Source of the DNA: Abyssisolibacter fermentans
GTDB taxonomy: Bacteria > Bacillota > Clostridia > Tissierellales > MCWD3
DNA length: 64,000 nt
Direction of reading: 5' to 3'
NCBI RefSeq assembly: GCF_001559865.1
Contig: NZ_LOHE01000068.1
Span: forward strand, 124,001 to 188,000
Shown: in pieces, positions 1 through 7,587 of the stretch
How the letters are laid out: each line of letters begins with the position of its first letter
Position numbering within the stretch: the stretch's first letter is position 1
Made by a program: the position numbers and the translations under genes
Notes under the pieces: generated by a model
Databases searched by the model: none
What the model was told of the DNA's origin: nothing
What the model saw: the letters and a program-made list of their open reading frames with translations, nothing else

Positions 1-377
1 TTTATAAGATAAAAGAGCAAGATGATGAAGCATTGCTAATTTTTCAATTTGATAATTATTATTATGAATTTTATCAAAATCGACATATGAAAATAGAAAT
101 AATAAAAACAAGTAATGAAGGATTAAAGATACCTATAAGTACTATTATTCAAAAAGATGATTTGAAGGGTGTTTATGTAAGTAATATAAATAACATTGTC
201 AGATTTATGCCTATTGAAATCATATATCAAAATGATGAATTTGCGGTAGTTAAAGACAGATATATTGAAATAATAGATAAGAAAACTAATGAAACAAAAA
301 ATGTAAAAACAATAAAAATGTATGATGAAATAATCTTAAACCCAGAAAAGGTAAAAGATTTTGAGATAATACAATAG
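1..377 (+). CDS. C-terminal end of a HlyD-like membrane-fusion/adaptor protein (partial)
   Basis: The reading frame is open from the left edge of the window (first full codon at base 3) to a TAG at 375-377, so the gene starts outside and only about 124 C-terminal residues are visible. An internal TTG at 33 has no ribosome-binding site and is not the start. The visible part is beta-rich, with VVKDRYIEIIDKKT and a final YDEIILNPEKVKDF. It resembles the C-terminal beta domain of the HlyD-like proteins that commonly precede yggS-sepF in Clostridia. The stop lies 11 bases before yggS, so it is probably first in that operon. The family call is inferred from position and general character, not from a decisive motif. 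Confidence 0.5.
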   Translation, partial: YKIKEQDDEALLIFQFDNYYYEFYQNRHMKIEIIKTSNEGLKIPISTIIQKDDLKGVYVSNINNIVRFMPIEIIYQNDEFAVVKDRYIEIIDKKTNETKNVKTIKMYDEIILNPEKVKDFEIIQ

Positions 378-388
378 GGGGCAGTAAG

Positions 389-1099
389 ATGAATTTAGCA
401 GAAAATTTAGCAGAAGTAATTTCAAATATAGAAAGGGCTGCAAAAAAAACAGGTAGGAATTTAGAAGATATACAATTAATAGCAGTAACTAAAACTGTTG
501 ATGTGGATGTAATAGAGGAAGCAATTAATTTAAAACTTACTAATTTAGGAGAAAATAAACCTCAAGAAATCAAAAGAAAGTACGAAGTATTGGACAAGGA
601 AAATTTAAATTGGCATATGATAGGTCATTTGCAGACAAATAAGGTAAAGTACATTATTGATAAGGTTTGTCTTATACATTCTCTTGATAGATTATCTTTA
701 GCAGAAGAACTTCAAAAAAAAGCTTTAGAAAAAAATATTTATGTTAATGCGTTAGTACAAGTTAATGTTTCAGGCGAAGAAAGTAAATCTGGATTAGAAC
801 CTGATAATGTGAAAGCATTTTTAGAAGATATACAAAAATATGACAGAATTAAAATTAAAGGACTTATGACCATGGCACCTTATAAACCTAATTCAGAAGA
901 AGTCAGGTATGTATTTAGAGGACTAAAAAAATTGTCAGATGAACTAAAAGAGATTAATTATGAAAATGTTGAAATGAAATATCTTTCAATGGGAATGACT
1001 AATGATTATGAAATTGCAATTGAAGAAGGATCCAATATGGTTAGAATAGGAACAGCGCTATTTGGAGCAAGAAATTATAAAAATAATGAGGAGGTTTAA
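389..1099 (+). CDS. yggS: YggS/YlmE family PLP-binding protein (PLP homeostasis)
   Basis: This 236-residue protein has the usual length for the PROSC/YggS family, which binds pyridoxal phosphate on a TIM-barrel fold and buffers cellular PLP; no catalysis is known for the family. Seen: the PLP lysine in LIAVTKTVD (Lys35), NLGENKPQE, WHMIGHLQTNK (about 72-82), QVNVSGEESKSG, and near the C-terminus LSMGMTNDYEIAI and VRIGTALFG. The ATG at 389 follows the Shine-Dalgarno-like GGGGGC. It is the usual first gene of the ylm division cluster (yggS-sepF-yggT-ylmH-divIVA), and sepF starts 2 bases after its stop, so the two are surely cotranscribed. Confidence 0.95.
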   Translation: MNLAENLAEVISNIERAAKKTGRNLEDIQLIAVTKTVDVDVIEEAINLKLTNLGENKPQEIKRKYEVLDKENLNWHMIGHLQTNKVKYIIDKVCLIHSLDRLSLAEELQKKALEKNIYVNALVQVNVSGEESKSGLEPDNVKAFLEDIQKYDRIKIKGLMTMAPYKPNSEEVRYVFRGLKKLSDELKEINYENVEMKYLSMGMTNDYEIAIEEGSNMVRIGTALFGARNYKNNEEV

Positions 1100-1101
1100 A
1101 T

Positions 1102-1548
1102 ATGTCAAGTGAAGGTAATTTGTTAAACAAGGTTAAATATTTAATAGGATTAGATGACTATGAAGAAGAATATGAAGACGATTTTGTCGAATTACAGGAG
1201 CAAGAGGTATCAAATACAAGTAAGATGAATAAAAACAACAAGGTTGTTAACATACATACAAGTAAAAACATCAAACTTGTTATACACAAGCCTAATAAAC
1301 TTGAAGATTCCACTAATATTGTAAAAGATTTAAAATCCAGAAAACCAGTTGTTGTGAATTTGCTAGAAATTGAAGATGACTTAAAAAGAAGTATTTTTGA
1401 CTTTTTAAATGGTGCTTTATATGCATTAGAAGGAAGTATACAAAAAGTTACAAAGGATATATTTATATTAGCACCTAACAATGTTGATATAGATGGGAAT
1501 ATTGAAAAAGAATTAAAAGACAAGAATATGTTTCCTTGGTTGAAATAA
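1102..1548 (+). CDS. sepF: Cell division protein SepF
   Basis: A 148-residue SepF, which in Gram-positive bacteria polymerises into rings that bundle FtsZ and tether it to the membrane. Seen: an N-terminal membrane-binding stretch (LLNKVKYLIGL), a highly acidic and Asn/Lys-rich linker to about residue 55, then the conserved SepF domain with KPVVVNLLEIED, the helix RSIFDFLNGALYALEG and the closing strand DIFILAPNNVDI. Length and domain order are normal for the family. The ATG follows GAGGAGG at 1088-1094. It lies 2 bases after yggS and just ahead of yggT. Confidence 0.95.
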   Translation: MSSEGNLLNKVKYLIGLDDYEEEYEDDFVELQEQEVSNTSKMNKNNKVVNIHTSKNIKLVIHKPNKLEDSTNIVKDLKSRKPVVVNLLEIEDDLKRSIFDFLNGALYALEGSIQKVTKDIFILAPNNVDIDGNIEKELKDKNMFPWLK

Positions 1549-1565
1549 TTTAGAGGTGAAAAAAT

Positions 1566-1844
1566 TTGAGTGGTAGTAGAATATTGATAATAAGAGCTGT
1601 AGATATTTTTATAGAGGTAATAAAATATTTAATAATAGCAAGGATTTTTGCAGGAATTTTGTTTAGAGATAGACAACATCCAATAATGAGTTTTTTATAT
1701 CAAATTACAGAACCAATTTTAGAACCATTTAGGAAATTAATTTATAAGTTTAACATAAATACAGGTATGTTTGATTTTTCACCGTTATTAGCTTTTTTGT
1801 TTTTAGAAATTATAGAGAATTTAATCATAAGGATGCTTTATTAA
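1566..1844 (+). CDS. yggT: YggT family small membrane protein (YlmG)
   Basis: A 92-residue integral membrane protein of the YggT/YlmG family, always near sepF and divIVA in Firmicutes; its molecular role is not settled but it is tied to division and chromosome/membrane organisation. Seen: two hydrophobic segments (about residues 16-35 and 68-90) flanking the family's polar loop with FRDRQHPIMSFLYQITEPIL and the following EPFRKLI. The start is TTG at 1566 behind AGAGGTG (1552-1558). The stop is 4 bases before ylmH, consistent with one operon. Confidence 0.9.
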   Translation: MSGSRILIIRAVDIFIEVIKYLIIARIFAGILFRDRQHPIMSFLYQITEPILEPFRKLIYKFNINTGMFDFSPLLAFLFLEIIENLIIRMLY

Positions 1845-1848
1845 TAAA

Positions 1849-2649
1849 ATGGGAAAATTAAAGAATAAATCAGATTATTTAAATCATATAAATGATAAAG
1901 ATCAAATAATAACTATGAGAAAAATTATTGACAAAATAGATAGAGTAATAACTAATCGAGTAGTTGAAAGCACAGATTTTTTAGACCCTTATCAAAGAAG
2001 ACTAAGTTTTTCAATTTTGAATAGATTTCCAGAAATAGCTTATTATGAAGATGGTGGATATGATAATACTGAAAGAAAGATGATAATAATTCATCCTTCT
2101 TATATTGAAAAAAGTTCAATAGATAAGTATGCATATCCAATTAAATTCGTGATGAAGGGAGATTTTGAAAATATTAGTCATAGAGATTGTCTAGGGTCTT
2201 TGTTGTCTTTAGGTTTAAAAAGAGAAAAAGTTGGGGATATATTTATACTGGATAGACTTATTTATGTATTTTTACATAAGGATGTCTATGATTACGTACA
2301 ATATAATATGAAGAAAATAAAAAACACTACAGTTATAGCAGAATATGTAAACGGAAACGATATAATAATTAAAGAAAATGATGATTTTTTGGTTTCAACA
2401 ATTAATATCACATCCTTAAGATTAGATAATGTTGTTAGTTCTTCTTTTAATATATCTAGAGCTGATAGCGTTCGATATATTAGAAATGGTTATACCAAAG
2501 TGAATTGGCAACCCATATTACAACCATCACGAAATATTGAAAATGGAGATTTATTATCTTTAAGGTCTAAAGGAAGGGTTTTAATCGAAGAAATACTTGG
2601 TACAACCAAAAAAGGAAGAATAAGACTAAAAATAAAAAAATATCTGTAG
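1849..2649 (+). CDS. ylmH: YlmH, S4-domain RNA-binding protein of the division cluster
   Basis: This 266-residue protein matches the Firmicute YlmH family, a ribosome-associated S4 RNA-binding protein with a suggested role in rescuing obstructed large subunits in parallel with RqcH; rqcH also lies in this window at 15308. Seen: an N-terminal alpha/beta part with LDPYQRRL, and a C-terminal S4 domain from about residue 188 with LRLDNVVSSSFNISRADS, NGYTKVNWQPILQPS and NGDLLSLRSKGR. ATG at 1849 lies 4 bases after yggT. No odd features. Confidence 0.93.
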   Translation: MGKLKNKSDYLNHINDKDQIITMRKIIDKIDRVITNRVVESTDFLDPYQRRLSFSILNRFPEIAYYEDGGYDNTERKMIIIHPSYIEKSSIDKYAYPIKFVMKGDFENISHRDCLGSLLSLGLKREKVGDIFILDRLIYVFLHKDVYDYVQYNMKKIKNTTVIAEYVNGNDIIIKENDDFLVSTINITSLRLDNVVSSSFNISRADSVRYIRNGYTKVNWQPILQPSRNIENGDLLSLRSKGRVLIEEILGTTKKGRIRLKIKKYL

Positions 2650-2663
2650 CGGAGGGAAGATTT

Positions 2664-3143
2664 ATGTTAACACCATTGGATATTCAAAAGAAGGAGTTTT
2701 CTGTAGGATTTAGAGGGTATAAAGTATCTGAAGTTGAAAGTTTTTTAGACGAAATTATAAGTGATTATGAAAAAATTTGTAATGAAAATATTGATTTAAA
2801 AGAAAAAATAGAGAATATGAATAAACGTTTAAGTCAATATGAAACTATTGAAGAAACCCTACAAAATACTTTGGTAGTTGCTCAAAAAACTGCTGAAGAT
2901 GTAAATATAAATGCTAAGCATAAGTATGAACATATTATAAATGAAGCTAAAGAAAAAGCTAGAAAGATTATTGCTGATGCTAACAACGAAGTAGTAGATA
3001 TGCAAAGACAATATGATGATATCCGAAAAGAAGCACTCATGTTTAAAGCTAAATTTAAATCATTGCTTACATCGCAATTGGAAGCAACAGATAGCTATTA
3101 TAATATAAATGATATGAATAACGAATTAACAAGGTTTAAGTAA
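2664..3143 (+). CDS. divIVA: DivIVA domain protein
   Basis: A 159-residue DivIVA/GpsB-type coiled-coil protein that binds negatively curved membrane at poles and septa. Seen: the diagnostic N-terminus MLTPLDIQKKEFSVGFRGYK and VSEVESFLDEI (residues 1-32), followed by long heptad-rich coiled coil to about residue 130 and a short polar tail. ATG follows GGAGGG at 2651-2656. It closes the yggS-to-divIVA operon, and a terminator hairpin follows at 3188-3231. In many Clostridia ileS comes next; here the next gene is a DAHP synthase. Confidence 0.95.
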   Translation: MLTPLDIQKKEFSVGFRGYKVSEVESFLDEIISDYEKICNENIDLKEKIENMNKRLSQYETIEETLQNTLVVAQKTAEDVNINAKHKYEHIINEAKEKARKIIADANNEVVDMQRQYDDIRKEALMFKAKFKSLLTSQLEATDSYYNINDMNNELTRFK

Positions 3144-3187
3144 TAAAATTGAATATTTAATAAAAAACAAAAGTTTTTTCATTGAAT

Positions 3188-3231
3188 AAATGCATTGTTC
3201 AGCGTATAATGAACAGTGTATTTGTTTTTTT
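3188..3231 (+). terminator. Rho-independent terminator after divIVA
   Basis: AAATGCATTGTTCA (3188-3201) pairs with TGAACAGTGTATTT (3210-3223) with a short loop, followed by GTTTTTTTG. It ends the division-cluster operon. The rest of 3232-3352 is AT-rich with no feature I can support. Confidence 0.8.
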
Positions 3232-3365
3232 GTACTGTTAATTCTGATTATTAACAAAATATAAATATCATAAGAAGAAACAAAATTCACGAAGTAATCA
3301 AGCATAATTTATTTTTAATTTAAGGATAAAATATAAATAAGGATATTTTTTTGGGAGGATTTTTA

Positions 3366-4172
3366 ATGGAGCTAAAGCTAATAAAGTATGATGAACATAA
3401 CTTAAAAAGTATTGATTTAGGTGATGGTTTAAAAATAGATAGAAATAATATTAGTTTAATAGCTGGACCATGTTCAGTTGAAAGTAAAGATCAAATTTTA
3501 GAAGTTGCAGAGTTTTTAAATAAATTGAATATTAAAATCATGAGAGGTGGAGCTTTCAAACCTAGAACTTCTCCATATTCTTTTCAAGGACTAGGTTTTG
3601 AAGGTTTGAAATATTTGAGAGAAGCTGGAGATAAATATAAATTAAAAATTGTGTCTGAAATTATTGACCCAAGAGATGTTGAAACAGCACATGATTATGT
3701 AGATATCTATCAAATTGGATCAAGAAACATGCAAAATTTTAGCCTTCTTAAGGAAATAGGAGCTTCAGATAAACCAGTTCTTTTAAAAAGAGGTATGAAT
3801 GCTACTATTAGTGAATGGTTAATGGCAGCGGAATATATAGCTTTGGAGGGTAATGACAATATAATTCTATGTGAGAGAGGTATAAGAACATTTGAAGATT
3901 ATACAAGAAATACTTTAGATTTAACCGCTGTAGCTGTAGCTAAAGAATTAAGTAGATTACCAGTTATTGTTGATCCTAGTCATGGGACAGGAAGAAGAGA
4001 ACTAGTAATACCAATGTCAAAAACAGCAGCTGTATTAGCAGATGGTTTAATAGTTGAAATGCATAAAAATCCAGATGAGGCTGTTTCAGATGGTTTTCAA
4101 TCATTAGATTTTAATCAAACTAAAAAACTTGTTGATGAAATAAAGAAAATCAATGATTGTATAAGATATTAG
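3366..4172 (+). CDS. aroF: 3-deoxy-7-phosphoheptulonate (DAHP) synthase, AroF/KDO8PS-like class
   Basis: It catalyses the first step of the shikimate pathway, condensing phosphoenolpyruvate and erythrose 4-phosphate. The protein is 268 residues from ATG 3366, which sits 5 bases after GGGAGGAT; a TTG at 3351 overlaps that ribosome-binding site and is rejected. Seen: SLIAGPCSVESKDQI, MRGGAFKPRTSPYSFQGLG, QIGSRNMQNF, LLKRGMNATISEWLMAAEY, CERGIRTFEDYTRNTLDL and PVIVDPSHGTGRRELV, all hallmarks of the type I-beta DAHP synthases. There is no fused chorismate mutase or ACT domain, so allosteric control of that kind is absent. No other aro gene is nearby. Confidence 0.95.
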   Translation: MELKLIKYDEHNLKSIDLGDGLKIDRNNISLIAGPCSVESKDQILEVAEFLNKLNIKIMRGGAFKPRTSPYSFQGLGFEGLKYLREAGDKYKLKIVSEIIDPRDVETAHDYVDIYQIGSRNMQNFSLLKEIGASDKPVLLKRGMNATISEWLMAAEYIALEGNDNIILCERGIRTFEDYTRNTLDLTAVAVAKELSRLPVIVDPSHGTGRRELVIPMSKTAAVLADGLIVEMHKNPDEAVSDGFQSLDFNQTKKLVDEIKKINDCIRY

Positions 4173-4267
4173 TAATTAACTCTTCTTGGTTTATTTTCTA
4201 AGTAAAAACGAATTAAAAATTCATAATTAGTTTTTATATGGGGAAAATACATTGAGAGGGGAAGATT

Positions 4268-4561
4268 ATGAATGAAGATTTCAAGATGAATATAAATGAA
4301 AAACTGGATAAAATATCAAAGCAGCTTGAAAAGTCAAAAATTTCTGAATATGTAGATATTATGAACAATCGAAAGAGATTGCTATACATAAATTTTCTAG
4401 GTGGATTAGTAAGAGGCTTTGGTATGGCAATTGGTTTTACTTTGCTTGGAGCATTGGCTCTTTATATTTTAAATAAAATGATAACGTGGAATCTTCCTGT
4501 AATAGGTGGTTTTATTTCTGATATTGTTAAAATTGTGCAAGAGAACCTAGGAGGTTACTAA
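4268..4561 (+). CDS. DUF5665 family small membrane protein
   Basis: A 97-residue protein with a charged, helical N-terminus (to about residue 45), then RRFG-type GGLVRGFGMAIGFTLLGAL, a hydrophobic segment to about residue 70, and an amphipathic C-terminus. It matches my memory of the DUF5665 family of Firmicutes, whose function is unknown. ATG follows GAGAGGGGAAG at 4254-4264. Its stop overlaps the ATG of the next gene by one base (TAATG), so the two are translationally coupled. Confidence 0.7.
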   Translation: MNEDFKMNINEKLDKISKQLEKSKISEYVDIMNNRKRLLYINFLGGLVRGFGMAIGFTLLGALALYILNKMITWNLPVIGGFISDIVKIVQENLGGY

Positions 4562-5166
4562 TGGACAAAATACAATTAGATAAGTATAAGGAATTGTTAT
4601 TAAGAGAAAAAAATAGACTGTTAAGTACTATAAATGAAATCAATATAAATGATCTAGGTGGATCACTTAAAGAATTTAACAGTGAGCTATCTTCCTATGA
4701 CAATCATCCAGCCGATATGGGTACAGAAACGTTTATGATGCAGCAAAGTATGAATTTAAAGACAAATGAAATAAATATTTTGCAGGATATTGATAATGCA
4801 TTAAAAAATATAGATGAAGGAACGTATGGTCTTTGCAGTAAATGCGGAAAAGAGATTGAAAATGAAAGACTAGATGTACTGCCCTATGTAGATACTTGTA
4901 AGCATTGTATGGATAAAGAAGATATAAAAGAAAAGAATTTTAGACCTGTTGAGGAAGGAGTATTGGGATTTCCATTTTCAAGGATGCGCAGTATTATAAC
5001 TGAAAAAGTAGGAGTAGATGGTGAAGATATACATCAAGATGTTTTAAAATTCAATAAAATGAATCTTGATTTAGCTCAAACAGGTGATAATCAAGGAGTT
5101 TTTGATGAGTTCAACTCAGGGGCATTAGAAGGTACACATAAAATTATAGATGAAGATAAAATTTAG
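4561..5166 (+). CDS. yteA: YteA-type TraR/DksA C4 zinc-finger protein
   Basis: A 201-residue protein of the YteA sporulation-associated family, related to DksA/TraR RNA polymerase-binding factors. Seen: an N-terminal helical region, then YGLCSKCGKEIENERLDVLP and DTCKHC, giving a C-X2-C-X17-C-X2-C zinc site at about residues 96-120. The C-terminal half after the zinc finger is the YteA-specific extension. The start overlaps the upstream stop. Function in this organism is inferred from the family only. Confidence 0.85.
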   Translation: MDKIQLDKYKELLLREKNRLLSTINEININDLGGSLKEFNSELSSYDNHPADMGTETFMMQQSMNLKTNEINILQDIDNALKNIDEGTYGLCSKCGKEIENERLDVLPYVDTCKHCMDKEDIKEKNFRPVEEGVLGFPFSRMRSIITEKVGVDGEDIHQDVLKFNKMNLDLAQTGDNQGVFDEFNSGALEGTHKIIDEDKI

Positions 5167-5174
5167 AATTTATT

Positions 5175-5214
5175 TTAGGCACTATTTTTATCAAAGATAG
5201 TGTCTTATATTTTA
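5175..5214 (+). terminator. Probable terminator after yteA
   Basis: GGCACTAT pairs with ATAGTGTC (one G-T pair) around a short AT loop, followed by TTATATTTTAATT. The T tract is interrupted, so this is only a probable terminator. Confidence 0.5.
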
Positions 5215-5321
5215 ATTAATAAAATTAATCGAATTTAGTAGAAAAAATAAATTTACTTTACAGATAAAATACTTTATTATACAATTTAATTTGTAGACTT
5301 TACTAAAAGGGGAGAAAATAA

Positions 5322-5777
5322 GTGTTATATATATATTGTATATTGATAGTCATAATTGACCAAGTTTCTAAGCAATATTTTGTTAATTTATTAAGTGGTG
5401 GCAAAACAATACAATTGATAGGAGATTTCTTACAGCTAAACTATGTTGAAAATTACGGAGCTGCTTTTGGTATACTTCAAAATAAAAAGATATTTTTTAT
5501 TATAATAACTGTTGTAGTACTATCATTTATTATCTACTTTATTAAAAGATATAATGTAAATTTTTGGACAAAATTTTCATTAACAATGATTATTGCTGGA
5601 GCAATAGGAAATCTAATAGATAGAGTTAGATTAAGTTATGTAATAGATTTTATAGATGTAAAATTTGGTATATTATATGATTTTCCAGTATTCAACATAG
5701 CTGATAGTTTTATTGTTGTTGGTACGATATTATTAGCTTATTTAGTTTTAACTAATAAGTATATGATGAAAGAGTGA
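5322..5777 (+). CDS. lspA: Lipoprotein signal peptidase (signal peptidase II)
   Basis: Membrane aspartyl protease that removes signal peptides of prolipoproteins after diacylglyceryl transfer. The 151-residue protein has four predicted membrane helices. Seen: LNYVENYGAAFGIL, GNLIDRVRLSYVIDFIDV with the first catalytic Asp, and PVFNIADSFIVVG with the second. The GTG start at 5322 follows GGGGAG (5309-5314). A predicted client lipoprotein is encoded at 44464. rluD begins 4 bases after the stop, a pairing usual in Firmicutes. Confidence 0.96.
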   Translation: MLYIYCILIVIIDQVSKQYFVNLLSGGKTIQLIGDFLQLNYVENYGAAFGILQNKKIFFIIITVVVLSFIIYFIKRYNVNFWTKFSLTMIIAGAIGNLIDRVRLSYVIDFIDVKFGILYDFPVFNIADSFIVVGTILLAYLVLTNKYMMKE

Positions 5778-5781
5778 TTAG

Positions 5782-6699
5782 ATGGATAAAATTAAAATAG
5801 TTGTTTCTGAAGATGATACTGGTAGACTTGATAGTTTTTTATCTAGTAAAATAGATGGAGCATCAAGGTCTTTTGTGCAAAAGCTTATAAAAGAAAGAAA
5901 TGTGAAAGTAAATGATAAATTTAAAAAACCTAAATACTCAGTAAGTACCAATGATATAGTTGAAATTGAAATGCCTGAACCAAAAGAATTAGAGATAGTA
6001 CCTGAAAATATTGATATAGATATAGTATACGAAGATGAAGATGTTGCAGTAGTATACAAACCTCAAGGAATGGTTGTACATCCTGCATGTGGACATTATT
6101 CAGGCACACTTGTGAATGCACTGCTTTACCATTTAAGTGATTTGTCTACTATTAATGGTGTTATCAGACCTGGTATAGTACATAGGATAGATAAAGATAC
6201 ATCTGGGCTTTTGATGATTGCCAAAAATGACTTTGCTCATAATGAATTATCAATACAGCTAAAAGATCATACTATAACTAGAAAATATTATGCTTTAGTC
6301 AATGGTAAGATTACTAAAGAGAAGATAAATATAGATTTACCAATAGGAAGACATCCTGTAGATAGAATGAAAATGGCTGTAGTAGAGAAAAATTCAAAAA
6401 GAGCAGTTACTCATATTACAGTATTAGAGAGATTTAAAAATCATACTCTAGTTCAGGCACAGCTTGAAACGGGTAGAACGCATCAAATAAGGGTGCATAT
6501 GGCATATATAAAATACCCGATAGTAGGAGACCCTGTGTATGGCATAAAAAAGCCAAAATTTAATTTAGAAGGACAATTACTTCATGCCAAAGTTATTGGC
6601 TTTATTCATCCTAGAACAAAAAAATATATGGAGTTTGATTCTGAGTTAACAGATAGCTTTAAACATGTTTTATCAGTATTGAGGAAAAATAATATCTAG
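5782..6699 (+). CDS. rluD: RluD-type large-subunit rRNA pseudouridine synthase
   Basis: The 305-residue protein has an N-terminal S4 domain (about residues 12-75, GRLDSFLSSKIDGASRSFVQ) and the RluA-family catalytic domain with PGIVHRIDKDTSGLLMIA (HRxDxxTSG, catalytic Asp at about 139), RKYYALVNG and LETGRTHQIRVHMA. It isomerises specific uridines in 23S rRNA; which ones cannot be told from sequence. It is cotranscribed with lspA. No terminator was seen before pyrR. Confidence 0.93.
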   Translation: MDKIKIVVSEDDTGRLDSFLSSKIDGASRSFVQKLIKERNVKVNDKFKKPKYSVSTNDIVEIEMPEPKELEIVPENIDIDIVYEDEDVAVVYKPQGMVVHPACGHYSGTLVNALLYHLSDLSTINGVIRPGIVHRIDKDTSGLLMIAKNDFAHNELSIQLKDHTITRKYYALVNGKITKEKINIDLPIGRHPVDRMKMAVVEKNSKRAVTHITVLERFKNHTLVQAQLETGRTHQIRVHMAYIKYPIVGDPVYGIKKPKFNLEGQLLHAKVIGFIHPRTKKYMEFDSELTDSFKHVLSVLRKNNI

Positions 6700-6742
6700 A
6701 CAAAGCAAGAATATTATGCTATCATTATGTAAATTGATAAAT

Positions 6743-7373
<631 letters not shown>

Positions 7374-7397
7374 TTTTTACTTTATGAAATAAATGTA

Positions 7398-7445
7398 CCT
7401 TTTAATTCAGTCCTGTGAGGCTGGAAAAGGGAGATGAATTCTCCC
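7398..7445 (+). promoter_or_regulatory. PyrR-binding hairpin and competing hairpin of the pyr leader
   Basis: AGTCCTGTGAGGCT at 7409-7422 matches the published PyrR loop consensus ARUCCNGNGAGGYU at every position. It is closed by CCTTTT (7398-7403) with AAAAGG (7425-7430). A second hairpin, GGGAGA (7429-7434) with TCTCCC (7440-7445), shares G7429-G7430 with the first, so only one can form fully. The bases after it, CCTCCT (7444-7449), are complementary to the Shine-Dalgarno AGGAGG at 7461-7466. The PyrR site is established knowledge applied to what is seen; the switch logic is inferred. Confidence 0.85.
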
Positions 7446-7473
7446 TCCTTAAAAAAATAGAGGAGGTTTTATT

Positions 7474-7539
7474 ATGTCTAATTATGTTGAGATGATTGAA
7501 AATAGAATAGTTTATTTAAATAAAAAGGATAATATATAG
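7474..7539 (+). CDS. Leader peptide of the pyr operon (21 aa)
   Basis: ATG at 7474 lies 7 bases after a full AGGAGG (7461-7466), the strongest ribosome-binding site one could expect here, and opens 21 codons (MSNYVEMIEN, then RIVYLNKKDNI) ending in TAG at 7537-7539. That stop lies inside the terminator hairpin at 7522-7566. A ribosome finishing this ORF would cover the stem and prevent termination. The geometry recalls E. coli pyrBI, but here the RBS is also complementary to a stretch released by the PyrR hairpin. The peptide itself probably has no function. Confidence 0.7.
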   Translation: MSNYVEMIENRIVYLNKKDNI

Positions 7540-7568
7540 TTGTTTGCAACTATGGTTATCCTTTTTTT
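7522..7568 (+). terminator. Attenuator terminator before pyrC
   Basis: AAAAAGGATAA (7522-7532) pairs with TTATCCTTTTT (7556-7566), 11 pairs, with an inner TAGTTG/CAACTA stem (7537-7542, 7547-7552), followed by a T tract to 7568. It stands 20 bases before pyrC, so it must act as a conditional terminator of the pyr operon and not as a gene end. Confidence 0.85.
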
Positions 7569-7587
7569 GATGTGAAGGAGTGGGTTT

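Noticed and set aside
4268-5166. Zinc-finger protein as a phage or plasmid TraR
   Set aside because: Length, C-terminal extension and core-gene surroundings fit the chromosomal YteA family better.
5778-6059. Minus-strand open frame opposite rluD, and many similar Ser/Ile/Phe-rich frames opposite other genes (1158-1523, 10460-11437, 47026-47502, 59067-59459)
   Set aside because: They lie opposite well-identified genes, have low-complexity composition typical of antisense reading of AT-rich codons, and lack ribosome-binding sites.
7425-7460. GGGAGA/TCTCCC hairpin as the PyrR-controlled terminator itself
   Set aside because: It is followed by TCCTTAAAAAAA and not by a T tract; the terminator with a proper T tract is at 7522-7568.
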